DNA from: Polyangiaceae bacterium
GTDB lineage: Bacteria; Myxococcota_A; Polyangia; Polyangiales; Polyangiaceae
Length of the DNA: 64,000 nt
NCBI GenBank assembly: GCA_020846005.1
Contig: JADLEQ010000049.1
Coordinates: 1 to 64,000 of the forward strand
Reading direction: 5' to 3'
A program made the position numbers and the translations under genes. A model generated the notes under the pieces. It made no database searches. It was given only the letters and a program-made list of their open reading frames with translations, and had not been told where the DNA came from. Every line of letters starts with the position of its first letter. Positions within the stretch are counted from its first letter, which is position 1. This document shows, in pieces, positions 43,012 through 51,494 of this stretch.

Positions 43012-43815
43012 TCAGCGGGTCAAGCTGTTCAGGTTGAGCATCTCCTCCACGTTCGGGAGGACGACGAGCTCGACGCGCCGGTTGCGTTGGCGCCCCTCGT
43101 CGGTGTCGTTGCTCGCGACCGGATCGGTGTCCGCGTAGCCGGCCGCGCTCCAGTTGCGAGCATCCAGGCCGCCACCCTCCGGCAGCGCCTTGACCAGGAA
43201 CACCAGCACCGAGCGCGCCCGCATCGTCGAGAGCCCCCAGTTGTCCTTGAAGAGGCCGCCGGCGAGCGGCTTGCTGTCCGTGTGACCCGCGACCTGGAAC
43301 TCGCGCTTGGCGAGGTCGGAGTCACCGCGGATCGCCTCCGCCACCTGCCCGAGGATGTCGGTCCCCTCCCTGCGCAGCGTGTCCTTCCCAGAGTCGAAGA
43401 GGACATCCCCCGGGAGCGCGATGAGCATGCGGTTGTCCCGGACCTCGACCTTCAACCCGAGCTTGGTGAGCTTCTCGAGCTTCGCCCGCAGCTCCTCGAA
43501 GCGCTTGCGCAGCTGATCGAGCTGCTCGGCGCGGCGCTTGTACTCCTCGAGCGCCTTCGTCGCCTCGGCCAGCGTGGTGCTGAGGTTCTCGGCGCTCACG
43601 CCGCTGTCCTTCAGCTTGGTGCGGAGGTCGTCGACCTCGTGCAGCGCGTCCGCGAGATCGGCCTCGCACTTCTTCGTCGCCTGGCGCTGTGCGCTCAGCT
43701 GGTTGCGGAGCGCGTCGTTCTCGCGCGTCTTCTGATCCCACTCTTCCTTCGAGTAGCCGCAGGCGACGACGGCGACGGCGAGGAGGGGCGCAGCGATCCG
43801 AAAAATCCGGTTCAT
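43012..43815 (-). CDS. OmpA-family lipoprotein with coiled coil
   Basis: The ATG of MNRIFRIAAPLLAVA gives 267 aa with lipobox AVVACGYS. A coiled coil spans about residues 25-120 (KTRENDALRNQLSAQRQATK and following heptads). The C-terminal OmpA/MotB peptidoglycan-binding domain has GDVLFDSGKDTLRREG, GHTDSKPL, LSTMRARSVLVFL and GYADTDPVASNDT, ending in QRNRRVEL. It should tether the outer membrane to peptidoglycan, with the coiled coil spanning the periplasm. It is read away from the H1-like gene. Confidence 0.92.
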   Translation of the reverse strand: MNRIFRIAAPLLAVAVVACGYSKEEWDQKTRENDALRNQLSAQRQATKKCEADLADALHEVDDLRTKLKDSGVSAENLSTTLAEATKALEEYKRRAEQLDQLRKRFEELRAKLEKLTKLGLKVEVRDNRMLIALPGDVLFDSGKDTLRREGTDILGQVAEAIRGDSDLAKREFQVAGHTDSKPLAGGLFKDNWGLSTMRARSVLVFLVKALPEGGGLDARNWSAAGYADTDPVASNDTDEGRQRNRRVELVVLPNVEEMLNLNSLTR

Positions 43816-44147
43816 GGCGGGGGCACCTGGTGCTGGGAGCGGAGGACACGCCCGCGAATTCGTGCGGCCCTGGGGGCGCCCGCGTACCCGCCGCAATTCG
43901 AAGCGTCAAGTGCCGGCAGTTACGAAGGAAATCGAAGATGCACCGGGGCCACCACGCCGGCGCCACCACCTGGACGGGCGCTCCGGTGCGTAACTATTGC
44001 ATAGCAAGAGGGGCGCCGCCTTGGCTCCGGCCCGTCCCCGCCTGAACTTTTTTCGTTGACACACCACATTAGGTGGCAATATACGTCGTGCAACCTACCG
44101 CGAATGGGCGTCATGTACGTCCACCGTGGTGCATGAGGAGGCAACCG
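43816..44147. other. Divergent intergenic region between OmpA lipoprotein and H1-like genes
   Basis: These 332 bases hold the promoters of the two divergent genes. The right part is AT-richer and has a clear sigma-70-type promoter for the H1-like gene. A minus-strand TTGACG at 43904-43909 could be a -35 box for the OmpA gene, but no good -10 box follows. Confidence 0.55.
44056..44085 (+). promoter_or_regulatory. Sigma-70-type promoter of the H1-like gene
   Basis: A perfect TTGACA (44056-44061) is followed after 16 bases by AATATA (44078-44083) or after 18 bases by TATACG (44080-44085), in an unusually AT-rich spot. A short inverted repeat CCAC-ATTAG-GTGG overlaps the spacer and may be an operator. 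The H1-like start is 62-70 bases downstream, with GAGGAG as ribosome site. Confidence 0.65.
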
Positions 44148-44336
44148 ATGGCTGCGAAGAAGACGAAGACGAAGACCGCACGTAAGCCCGCCGCGAAGAA
44201 GGCCCCCAAGGTCGCGAAGAAGCGCGCGACCAAGAAGAAGGCCCGCAAGGCAGCGAAGAAGACGGCGAAGAAGGCGCCCGCGAAGCGCCCGGCCCGCCGC
44301 AAGAAGGCCGCCAAGAAGGCCGCCAAGAAGGCCTGA
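44148..44336 (+). CDS. Histone-H1-like Lys/Ala-rich DNA-binding protein
   Basis: The ATG lies seven bases after a GAGGAG site and 12 codons after the -10 region clears. The 62-aa product is almost only Lys, Ala, Arg, Pro and Thr, with repeated AKK and KKA steps (MAAKKTKTKTARKP and KKAAKKTAKKAPAKRP). It has no hydrophobic core and resembles the C-terminal tail of eukaryotic H1 and the H1-like HctB-type proteins of some bacteria. It should bind DNA by charge and affect nucleoid packing. A strong promoter and a terminator-like hairpin show it is an independent unit. Confidence 0.85.
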   Translation: MAAKKTKTKTARKPAAKKAPKVAKKRATKKKARKAAKKTAKKAPAKRPARRKKAAKKAAKKA

Positions 44337-44450
44337 GCCGCCCGGGAAGCGGAATCCAGAGGCCCGGCGCGTCGAACGGCCGCGTCCGGGCCCCCGGAAT
44401 TCCCGCTCCCTGGCGTCCAGCCACCGAGCGGCGCCCACGGGCGTCGCACC

Positions 44451-44473
44451 AGAGCCCGCCTCGAGCGGGCTCT
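44451..44473. terminator. Terminator hairpin between convergent genes
   Basis: A perfect 9-bp stem AGAGCCCGC/GCGGGCTCT with loop CTCGA, about 115 bases after the H1-like stop and 39 bases before the stop of the 536-aa gene on the other strand. The plus-strand side continues GTCGTCTCTGG, only mildly T-rich. It could serve both directions. Confidence 0.55.
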
Positions 44474-44511
44474 GTCGTCTCTGGGGCAGGGGCCACCGAG
44501 CCGCCGCGGGC

Positions 44512-46122
44512 TCAGGTGGCGCCGTGTGGCTCCCGATCGCCGAGGTAGAGCCTGAGCGCGCCTGCGGCGGCGCGACGATCGAACGGCACGCCCTCCAGCA
44601 CGTCGCGCCGGGAGATGTCCTCGAAGAGCTGCAGCAAGTAGCCGTGGAACGCGACACACTCGTCGATCGCGCGCTCGAGGCGAGCGGGGTCGACGAGATC
44701 GGTGTCCTCGAGCCGGCCCATCGCGGCGAGGAAGCCGTCGAACCTCGGGTAGTCGGCCGCGCGGAGCAGCGGGTACCCCATGGCGCGGAAGTACGCGAGG
44801 AACTCGCGGACGAACTGGAAGCTCTGCGCGCCGGCCCACCGGTCCTCGGACGGCGAGTGCTGCGCCTTCGCGGCGAAGGCGCGGACGATCTGGGCGAACA
44901 TCCACACGTCGCGACGTAGGCGCTCGCTCGTCTCTCGCCGCGCGGCGTGGTCGTCGAAGACGCCTCCCTCCTCCAGGCGGACGCCGAGCGCGTTGCCGAG
45001 GAAGAGCACCGCGTTGCGGAGCGCCGGCCGAAGGTTCGCGACGGTCGCGAGCACCGCGGCGCGCACCTCGGAGTCGGTCGCTCCGGCGTCGACGGGCGGC
45101 AGATCGTGCTGGAACGCGCGCCGGAGCTCGAGCCGCGAGTTGCCCGCGATCGCCTCGAGCGCGCTGCGGATCGCGAGGAACCGGTAGGCGGCACCACGGA
45201 GCGAGTCGGCGCGACCCACGAGCTCACCGGCCGGCGCGGCCAGCACCTCGCGCCCGAAGCTCTCCGCGAGCAGCTCTCCGGCGCGCCGGCGCAGGTGGTC
45301 GCCGAGCGCGCGGGCGTCGGATCGGAGGACCGCGAGCACGAGGTACGCCCGCCCCGCGATCCGGCGACGCCGGCCGCTCTCGGTGGCGATCCGCCCGAGG
45401 AGGCGGAGGTAGCGCAGCATGCGAAACAGCGACAGGAACGCCAGGGCGACCAGCCGCTGGGCGACGCCGCCGGGGACGCTGCGGATCAGCTCGAGCACCT
45501 GCGCGCTGCGGATGCGATCGAACTCGGGCCGAAACTCCAGGGCGCTCAGCGGGTTGAAGTAGGCGTTGTGCCCCACCTCCCGCTGGACACCGGCGAGCAG
45601 CGCGTAAAACAGCCGAAACGGCACGCGCGGCGCCCGGAGCACGCCGTCGAGCACCTCGATGGTGCTCGTGAGCCCGTGCCGGAGCGCGAGCAGACCGTCC
45701 TCCGGGGTCGCCTGCGCCGTGCCCTCGCGCGACAGCTTGGAGCGCAGCTGGTCCTCGGGCAGCACCGTCTCCAGGTACCGGTGGAAGACGAACGCGCGAT
45801 CCCGTGAGCCGAGGAGCTGGCGGCAGAGCACGACGCTGCGCGAGAGCCCCTCGCGGAAGCACAGGGTCGCGTCACGGAAGTCCTGCGCCACGACCGGCGC
45901 GCGGCGCGGGGGCCCGGGGTGATTGCGCGGGTTGGCGAAACACGCGCTCGCCTTGAGCAGCACCTCGAGCTCGAACAGCGCGTCGTCCTTCGCGTCGATC
46001 GTGAGCGCGCCGAACCAGGCGTCGCGCGCCGCGCGCTGCTCGCCGCGCAGACCCCGGGTGCGGAGGAGCAGCTCCGAGTAGACCTCGTCGTCACCGCTCG
46101 GGGCTCGCGCCAGGGCTCGCAC
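44512..46122 (-). CDS. Large helical protein of unknown function
   Basis: The GTG start gives 536 aa. No signal peptide or convincing transmembrane segment was seen, although one stretch near residues 215-245 (LVALAFLSLFRMLRYLRLLG) is hydrophobic with basic ends. The protein is Leu/Arg/Ala-rich and mostly helical, with no known catalytic motif. Codon use and composition match the neighbours, so it is a real gene. It is 56 bases after the RND exporter gene on the same strand and may be its cytoplasmic partner, which is only inference. Confidence 0.75.
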   Translation of the reverse strand: MRALARAPSGDDEVYSELLLRTRGLRGEQRAARDAWFGALTIDAKDDALFELEVLLKASACFANPRNHPGPPRRAPVVAQDFRDATLCFREGLSRSVVLCRQLLGSRDRAFVFHRYLETVLPEDQLRSKLSREGTAQATPEDGLLALRHGLTSTIEVLDGVLRAPRVPFRLFYALLAGVQREVGHNAYFNPLSALEFRPEFDRIRSAQVLELIRSVPGGVAQRLVALAFLSLFRMLRYLRLLGRIATESGRRRRIAGRAYLVLAVLRSDARALGDHLRRRAGELLAESFGREVLAAPAGELVGRADSLRGAAYRFLAIRSALEAIAGNSRLELRRAFQHDLPPVDAGATDSEVRAAVLATVANLRPALRNAVLFLGNALGVRLEEGGVFDDHAARRETSERLRRDVWMFAQIVRAFAAKAQHSPSEDRWAGAQSFQFVREFLAYFRAMGYPLLRAADYPRFDGFLAAMGRLEDTDLVDPARLERAIDECVAFHGYLLQLFEDISRRDVLEGVPFDRRAAAGALRLYLGDREPHGAT

Positions 46123-46178
46123 GGGGCCGGGAGCCTACCACCGGGCTGCCCGGCCCGCGCGACCCGGGGGCCGCTCGG

Positions 46179-48692
46179 TCAGAGGCGCGCCCGCCGGCGC
46201 TGCCAGCGGCCCACGCTGTAAATGACGGCCGGGAGCACGAGCATCGCCGTGATCTGCGTGCTGGCCTCGCCGAGCGCGGCGGCCTGCCCGAACGAGCGCA
46301 CCGCCCCGTTCACGCTGAAGAGCAGCGCGAGGTAGCCGAGCAGCGTCACCAGCGAGCAGGCGATCACGGCCCCGCCCGTCTCGACGAAGACGCGCTCGAG
46401 CGCCTCGTCGCCCTCGATCTCGCGCCGCGCCATGATGTTGATGCCGTAGTCCGCCCCGACGCCGATGCTGATGGGGAGCGCGACGAAGTTGAGGAAGTTC
46501 ATCTTCACGTCGAGGAGGGCGAGGGCGCCGACCATCCACATCACCCCGAGCGCGAGCGTCGCCAGGGCCGCGAACCCCGACCGGCGGAAACGGAACGCGA
46601 TCAGGATCACGAGGACGGTGCCGAGGAAGCTCGCCAGCGCGACGCGAGGCGCGTCCTCGCCGATGTTGAGCAGCATGTCGCTGTAGACGACGGCGTCCCC
46701 GGTACCGCGGATGACGTCGCCGTTCGGCAGCCGCACCTCACGGAAGGCGTCCGCCCACGTCATGAGATATCGGGCGTCCGAGAGGCTCTTCCCCGGCGTC
46801 GGCGCGACGTAGACGATGCGGCCCCGCGAACCGTCGCGCTCGGAGAAGGGCTGGGCCGCCAGCGACGGCAGATCGTCGATCCCGATCGGATCGAGCGACT
46901 TCGGCAGGTGGGGCTGGAGCTGCTCCCACTCCTCGTCGGAGACGAAGCCGCGCTTCCTGGCGCGCTCGAGCTGATCGACCAGCTCCTCTAGCAGCTCGAT
47001 CTTCTCGTCTTGGTCCTTCGGGACGAGCGAGAAGATGCTCACCACCTTGCCGAAGGGTTTGGCGTCCGGGGGGGCGGCCTCCCGCCTGCGCTCGAGCTCC
47101 GCCACCAGGGGCTCGACCTGGTCGAGGCGGTCCGTCAGCACGGCGCGCCCGCTCTGGCTCATCCGGCCGACGACTCGATTCACGCGCACCGCGAGCTCCC
47201 CCGCGGCGGTCACCTTCTGCTCGTTCTGGATGTTGTGGAGGTCGTACTCCATCGGGTCGCCCGCGAAGTAGCGGATCGTCAGCGCGCACGTGGCGAACGC
47301 GGACAGCACGCCGACGACCGCGATCGGGAGCGAGAACCTCCGCGAGAGCCACGCGAACGGCTTGCCGTAGAGCCCGCTCAGGCGATCCCGAAAGGTCGGC
47401 GTCTCGGGGAGCGGGCGCAGGCGCTCGCTCACGACCAGCAGCGCCGGCAGCACCGCGAACGTCGCCACCCAGCACAGGAACATCCCGGCGCCGCCGATCA
47501 CGCCGAAGTGGCGGAACCCGCGGAAGTCGGTGGTCATGAGCGCCCCGTAGCTGACCATCGCGACCCCGGAGACGGCGAGCGTCGGCGCGTGGGTGTCGCG
47601 GGTCGCGGCGCGCAGCGCGTCTTCGACGGATCTGCGCTCGACCCGCCGGGCCTCGAGGTAGCGGGCCATGTAGATGATGGAGAAGTTCATGCCGTTGCCG
47701 GCGATGATGCTCACCAGGAATCCGGTCGCCGTGTTCAGGTGCCCGATGGCGAGCTCGGCGAGGGCGAACGCCCAGGTGCAGCCGATCCCGATCGTCGTCC
47801 CGAGCGCGAGGAGCACGCGGACCCGCAGGAAGAAGAGGAACACGACCCCGAGGATCATCGCGACGCCCGCGGCCCCGATGCTCTGGAGATCCTCCTTGAC
47901 GGCCCGATACTGCTCGGCGCTCGTGATGAGGGACCCGGTGAACGAGTGGCGGAAGCTCGGGTCGCGCCGCTCGAAGCCGAGCTCGGTGACGAGGGCAGAC
48001 ACGCGCTGCTTCAGCTCGAACGCGCGCAGATCGGCGCTGGCGAGCGGCGTCCGCACCACGACCGCGATGAGCCGCCCGTTCTCCCCCAGGTAGTAGCCAC
48101 CCGCGCCCGGCTCCGTCTCTTTGGTGTCCGTGACCTTGCGCGCGAAGCGCTGCTGGAGCGTCGCGGCGTCGACGCGCGGCGGCTCCTCGTCGTCGTCCAG
48201 GTTGGTGCCCGCTTTGCGGCCGACCTCCCAGTCGTAGCGGGCAGTCACGTCCTCGTGCAGCTTCTCGATCTCCGAGAGCTCGGCGTAGAGGTGCTTGTGC
48301 AGCTCGAAGAACGCCTGCGCTTCGCGGGGGCCGTCATCGACGCCGGAGACCCACTCCCGCGGCAGCTGCCGCAGGCGGGGCGCGACCGCGTCCACGAACT
48401 CCCGGAGCAGCGCAGGGTCGTCCGCCTCGGCGACGAGCACGAGCGTCGACATCCCCTCGAGGCGCTCGCGGACGCGCTGCAGCTCGATCACGCTGGGCTT
48501 GTCGTCCGGGAGCAGCTCGCTCAAGCTGCTCCTGAGCTCGAGCTGCCTCGCGAGCCAAATCGAGGGGAAGAGCGTCGTCGCGACGACCGCGATCACGACC
48601 CACGGCGACCGGAGCTGGACGGTCGCGAGCCGATCGAGCAGCCGCGCGAGCCACGTGGGCGGCCGGGCGGCGGGCGGCGGGACCGAGCTCAC
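46179..48692 (-). CDS. RND/MMPL-family exporter
   Basis: The GTG start gives 837 aa. A first transmembrane helix (WVVIAVVATTLFPSIWLA) is followed by a large periplasmic domain, five helices including GTTIGIGCTWAFALAELAIG and FLVSIIAGNGMNFSIIYMA, a second periplasmic domain and five more helices (VALPISIGVGADYGINIMAR). This is the duplicated layout of MMPL/RND pumps, close to hopanoid- or lipid-exporting members. The two conserved Gly/Asp-rich helix ends (GNGMNFSI and GVGADYGI) are likely the proton path. It would move lipids or lipid-linked products through the inner membrane. The AgmX-like gene is 43 bases upstream. Confidence 0.9.
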   Translation of the reverse strand: MSSVPPPAARPPTWLARLLDRLATVQLRSPWVVIAVVATTLFPSIWLARQLELRSSLSELLPDDKPSVIELQRVRERLEGMSTLVLVAEADDPALLREFVDAVAPRLRQLPREWVSGVDDGPREAQAFFELHKHLYAELSEIEKLHEDVTARYDWEVGRKAGTNLDDDEEPPRVDAATLQQRFARKVTDTKETEPGAGGYYLGENGRLIAVVVRTPLASADLRAFELKQRVSALVTELGFERRDPSFRHSFTGSLITSAEQYRAVKEDLQSIGAAGVAMILGVVFLFFLRVRVLLALGTTIGIGCTWAFALAELAIGHLNTATGFLVSIIAGNGMNFSIIYMARYLEARRVERRSVEDALRAATRDTHAPTLAVSGVAMVSYGALMTTDFRGFRHFGVIGGAGMFLCWVATFAVLPALLVVSERLRPLPETPTFRDRLSGLYGKPFAWLSRRFSLPIAVVGVLSAFATCALTIRYFAGDPMEYDLHNIQNEQKVTAAGELAVRVNRVVGRMSQSGRAVLTDRLDQVEPLVAELERRREAAPPDAKPFGKVVSIFSLVPKDQDEKIELLEELVDQLERARKRGFVSDEEWEQLQPHLPKSLDPIGIDDLPSLAAQPFSERDGSRGRIVYVAPTPGKSLSDARYLMTWADAFREVRLPNGDVIRGTGDAVVYSDMLLNIGEDAPRVALASFLGTVLVILIAFRFRRSGFAALATLALGVMWMVGALALLDVKMNFLNFVALPISIGVGADYGINIMARREIEGDEALERVFVETGGAVIACSLVTLLGYLALLFSVNGAVRSFGQAAALGEASTQITAMLVLPAVIYSVGRWQRRRARL

Positions 48693-48735
48693 GCGCGCGA
48701 CGCCTGCGGAGAGACGAACCTGAGCCGCTGCTGGC

Positions 48736-49296
48736 TCACGGCTTGAAGTCGAACGGATAGACGACCGTCGTGTCCATCCCGCGTGACGAGGGCGGGAACG
48801 GGAGCTTCCGGATCTCGGCGAGCACGCAGTCGACAGCCTTCGGGAGCCGGATGTCGCTCTTGTCGGCCACGAGCTCCGCTGTCTTCACCTTGCCCTCCGC
48901 GTCCAGCACGAAGCGGACGACGAGCGCGCCGCGCAGGTTGGGCGTCCCCTCGCGGGCCGCGTCGAAGCAGGCCCGGATCGGCTTCCGGTGGTCCTGCACG
49001 ATCTTCTGCAGCACGGCGGTGGTGCGCGTCTCCGTTTGATCGCTGCCCGGCGGCGTCGCCGCCGCGCCGGCGGAGGCGGACGCGGCCGGGGGCGCCGCCG
49101 AAGCGGGCGCCGCCGGTGAGGCCGACGCCTCGACGGGCGGCGCCTCGTCGCGGTCCGGGTCACGCTCCGCGCGCGGCGCGGCGGACGCAGTCGGCGGGTC
49201 ACCGCCGGCCCCGGGCGCGGCCGGCGCCGGCCCGCCGCCGCACGCCGCGGCTACGGGCAGAACCATCGGGACGAGGATGCGGGGAAGTGTCTTCAT
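48736..49296 (-). CDS. AgmX/PglI C-terminal-domain lipoprotein
   Basis: The ATG of MKTLPRILVPMVLPV gives 186 aa with lipobox AAACGGG. A Pro/Ala/Ser-rich linker spans residues 25-85. The C-terminal domain (VLQKIVQDHRKPIRACFDA, LRGALVVRFVLDAEGKVKT, VLAEIRKLPFPP) fits the AgmX/PglI C-terminal family, related to TonB C-terminal domains and known from myxobacterial gliding-motility proteins. It is probably a periplasmic connector. It is transcribed toward the RND exporter gene and divergent from the retropepsin-like gene. Confidence 0.8.
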   Translation of the reverse strand: MKTLPRILVPMVLPVAAACGGGPAPAAPGAGGDPPTASAAPRAERDPDRDEAPPVEASASPAAPASAAPPAASASAGAAATPPGSDQTETRTTAVLQKIVQDHRKPIRACFDAAREGTPNLRGALVVRFVLDAEGKVKTAELVADKSDIRLPKAVDCVLAEIRKLPFPPSSRGMDTTVVYPFDFKP

Positions 49297-49544
49297 GCAG
49301 GACCTCGGGGCGCTCCGCCGCCCGGGAAGCGAACGCGGGCGGCCCCCGGAGACTACCCGCGCTTCGGCGCGAGCGGGCGCCTCTCGGCGGCTCCAAGGGG
49401 CGCGATGGCGCCGAGCGCCGGTCCGGGCCCGGGCGCTCACGACGACGCGCGCCCGGGAGCGGAGCCTCGACCTGGCGCCGGCCCTGGGCTATCCCTCGCC
49501 CGCTTCTCGCCACGGCTCGGCGGGGAAGGCCGACCGGCGATCGA

Positions 49545-50975
49545 ATGTCCCTCGTGTCCCTGCTGCGACCCTGCGTGCGCGCGCTGGCGCCGGGCCTCAC
49601 CGTGGCTGCGCTGGCGACGGCGTGCGGCCCGGTCGCCGAGGGGGCTCGACCGGTCGAGATGCCGGCGCTGGCGAAGAAATGGTTCGAGCGCGCCCAGGCG
49701 AGCTACCGCTCGACCGACATCGAGGACGCCCAGTCCGCCATCGAGAACGCGCTCAGGGTCGCGCCGGAGCACCCGGAGGTCCGGCTCCTCGCGGCGGAGA
49801 TCGCGCTGGCGCAGCTCGAGTTCGCGCGAGCGGTCCAGGTGTTGGAGGGGGTCGAGGGCACGCGCGCCGGGGGCGTCCGGGGCCGCGCGCTCTGGTACTC
49901 GGGTCAGATCGAGAAGGCCGCCGACGAGCTCGAGCAACTGCTCGAGGATCCCGAGGTGCGCGACCCCTGGGCGAAGGAGGTGAGCAAGCTCGCTCGCCGT
50001 GGGAGCGGGCGGCGCCCCTTCGAGCTCTCCGGCGGGCTGCTGGCGGTGATGGAGATGCCCATGGTGGCGTCCACCTGGATGATCGTCCCCCTGGAGATCA
50101 ACGGCGAGCCAGCGCTCGGGGCCATCGCGACGGGCACGCCCGAGACGCTGATCGACTCGAGCGGCGGCGGCGCCGAGGCCTCGTGGGTGAGCCTGCGATT
50201 CGGCGACCGCGTAGAGGTGCGCGACGTGCCGGCGCTCCCCAAAGACCTCTCCGGCATCTCGCGCCAGCTCGACGCCCCGATCAAGGTGCTCCTCGGCGTG
50301 AACCTGCTGCGTCACCTGCACCCGACGCTCGACTTCGGTGGCGGTCAGTTCGTGGTCCGCACGTTCGATCCCCCGCCCCCGCCCGCCGCGACGACGGTCC
50401 AGCTGAGCTACATCCGCGGCGGCGGGATGGCGCTTCAATGCGGGTTCGGCGCGGCGGACTCCGCGCCGACCGGCGCGTTGCTGATCGACACGTCGATGAC
50501 GTTCCCCCTCGCGCTGGACGCAGGCGGCTGGAAGAAGGCCGGCGTGCCGGAGTCCAGGCTCAAGCCAGTCCCGAGCGCCGGGAAGCTGAAGAGCGGGACG
50601 CTGCCCATGCTGCGCCTGGGCGCGTTCGAGATCCCGAAGGTGCCGGGCGTCCTCGGCGCGCCGATCGAGCAGCTCGAGGAGGAGATCGGCGTGGATCTCG
50701 ACGGCCTCCTCGGCTCCGGCATGCTCGCGGCGTTCCGCGTCACCTTGGTGGACCGCGGGCGCACGATGTGGCTGGAGGATCTCCCGAGCGAGTCGCTGAG
50801 CGGCGACCCGCGGCGGCCGCCGCCGCCCGAGGAGCCCGGCGACGCGGAGCCCGCCCCCGCGCCGGAGCCGCGCCCAGCCGCGAGCGGAGCCCCCGCCCCA
50901 GCCGCGAGCGGAGCCCCCGCCCCGGCCACGAGCGGAGCCCCCGCCCCAGCCACGAGCGGAGCGCCGCCCCCATGA
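49545..50975 (+). CDS. Lipoprotein with TPR-like region and retropepsin-like aspartic protease domains
   Basis: The ATG of MSLVSLLRPCVRALAP gives 476 aa; the lipobox is ALATACGPV. Residues 45-150 are TPR-like (KWFERAQASYRSTDIEDAQS). Two halves of a retropepsin-like fold follow. LGVNLLRHLHPTLDFGG and GLLGSGMLAAFRVTLVD match the family's GxLGxxxLxxxxxxxD pattern. At the expected catalytic DTG or DSG sites there are LIDSSGGG and LLIDTSMT, so one or both may be altered. The tail is a Pro/Ala repeat encoded by 24-base units. Its stop overlaps the coaD start (ATGA). A role as periplasmic peptide-binding or protease protein is uncertain. Confidence 0.7.
   Translation: MSLVSLLRPCVRALAPGLTVAALATACGPVAEGARPVEMPALAKKWFERAQASYRSTDIEDAQSAIENALRVAPEHPEVRLLAAEIALAQLEFARAVQVLEGVEGTRAGGVRGRALWYSGQIEKAADELEQLLEDPEVRDPWAKEVSKLARRGSGRRPFELSGGLLAVMEMPMVASTWMIVPLEINGEPALGAIATGTPETLIDSSGGGAEASWVSLRFGDRVEVRDVPALPKDLSGISRQLDAPIKVLLGVNLLRHLHPTLDFGGGQFVVRTFDPPPPPAATTVQLSYIRGGGMALQCGFGAADSAPTGALLIDTSMTFPLALDAGGWKKAGVPESRLKPVPSAGKLKSGTLPMLRLGAFEIPKVPGVLGAPIEQLEEEIGVDLDGLLGSGMLAAFRVTLVDRGRTMWLEDLPSESLSGDPRRPPPPEEPGDAEPAPAPEPRPAASGAPAPAASGAPAPATSGAPAPATSGAPPP
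50877..50972 (+). repeat. Four 24-bp tandem repeats in the retropepsin-like gene
   Basis: Units at 50877, 50901, 50925 and 50949 encode eight-residue ASGAPAPA-like steps at the C-terminus. The last unit is slightly changed and carries the stop/start overlap with coaD. Copy number probably differs between strains. Confidence 0.9.
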
Positions 50976-51460
50976 GCGCGAACCACCTCGTCATCTACGC
51001 GGGCAGCTTCGACCCGCCCACGTACGGCCACCTCGACCTCGTCGATCGGTGCTCGAAGCTCTTTCCCCGGACGATCGTCGCGCTCGGGCGCCACCCTTCG
51101 CGCCACCCGCTGTTCACGGTGGACGAGCGCCTCGAGCTGCTGCGCGAGGTGTGCGCGCCCTACCCGAACGTCACCGTCGACTCGTTCGACGGCTTGCTCA
51201 TCGACTACGGCACGAGGGTCGGTGCGCGCGTGATCGTGCGCGGGCTGCGCGCCGGGACGGACTTCGAGTACGAGCTCCAGATCGCGCACGCCAACGCGGA
51301 TCTCGGCCCCGAGATCGACACCGTGTTCTTGCCGACGCGCGCGCACAACTCCTTCATCAGCGCGTCCCTGGTGCGCGAGATCGCGAGCCACGGCGGAGAC
51401 GTGAGCCGCTACGCGCCCCCGGCGGTGTGCGCCGCGCTCGGGCGCAAGTTCGATCGGTGA
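50972..51460 (+). CDS. coaD: Phosphopantetheine adenylyltransferase
   Basis: The ATG overlaps the stop of the upstream gene, so it is translationally coupled. The 162-aa product has the nucleotidyltransferase motif YAGSFDPPTYGHLD (TxGH), VIVRGLRAGTDFEYELQ and the C-terminal ISASLVREIASHGGD. It joins 4'-phosphopantetheine and ATP to dephospho-CoA in the cytoplasm. Full length and all usual binding residues are present. Convergent with the M50 protease gene over 34 bases. Confidence 0.95.
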   Translation: MSANHLVIYAGSFDPPTYGHLDLVDRCSKLFPRTIVALGRHPSRHPLFTVDERLELLREVCAPYPNVTVDSFDGLLIDYGTRVGARVIVRGLRAGTDFEYELQIAHANADLGPEIDTVFLPTRAHNSFISASLVREIASHGGDVSRYAPPAVCAALGRKFDR

Positions 51461-51494
51461 GCCGGCACGCTCGCCGGGCGGCGGGGCCGGCGCG

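Noticed and set aside
50877-50972. CRISPR-like repeat
   Set aside because: Units are adjacent without spacers and encode a protein repeat in frame.
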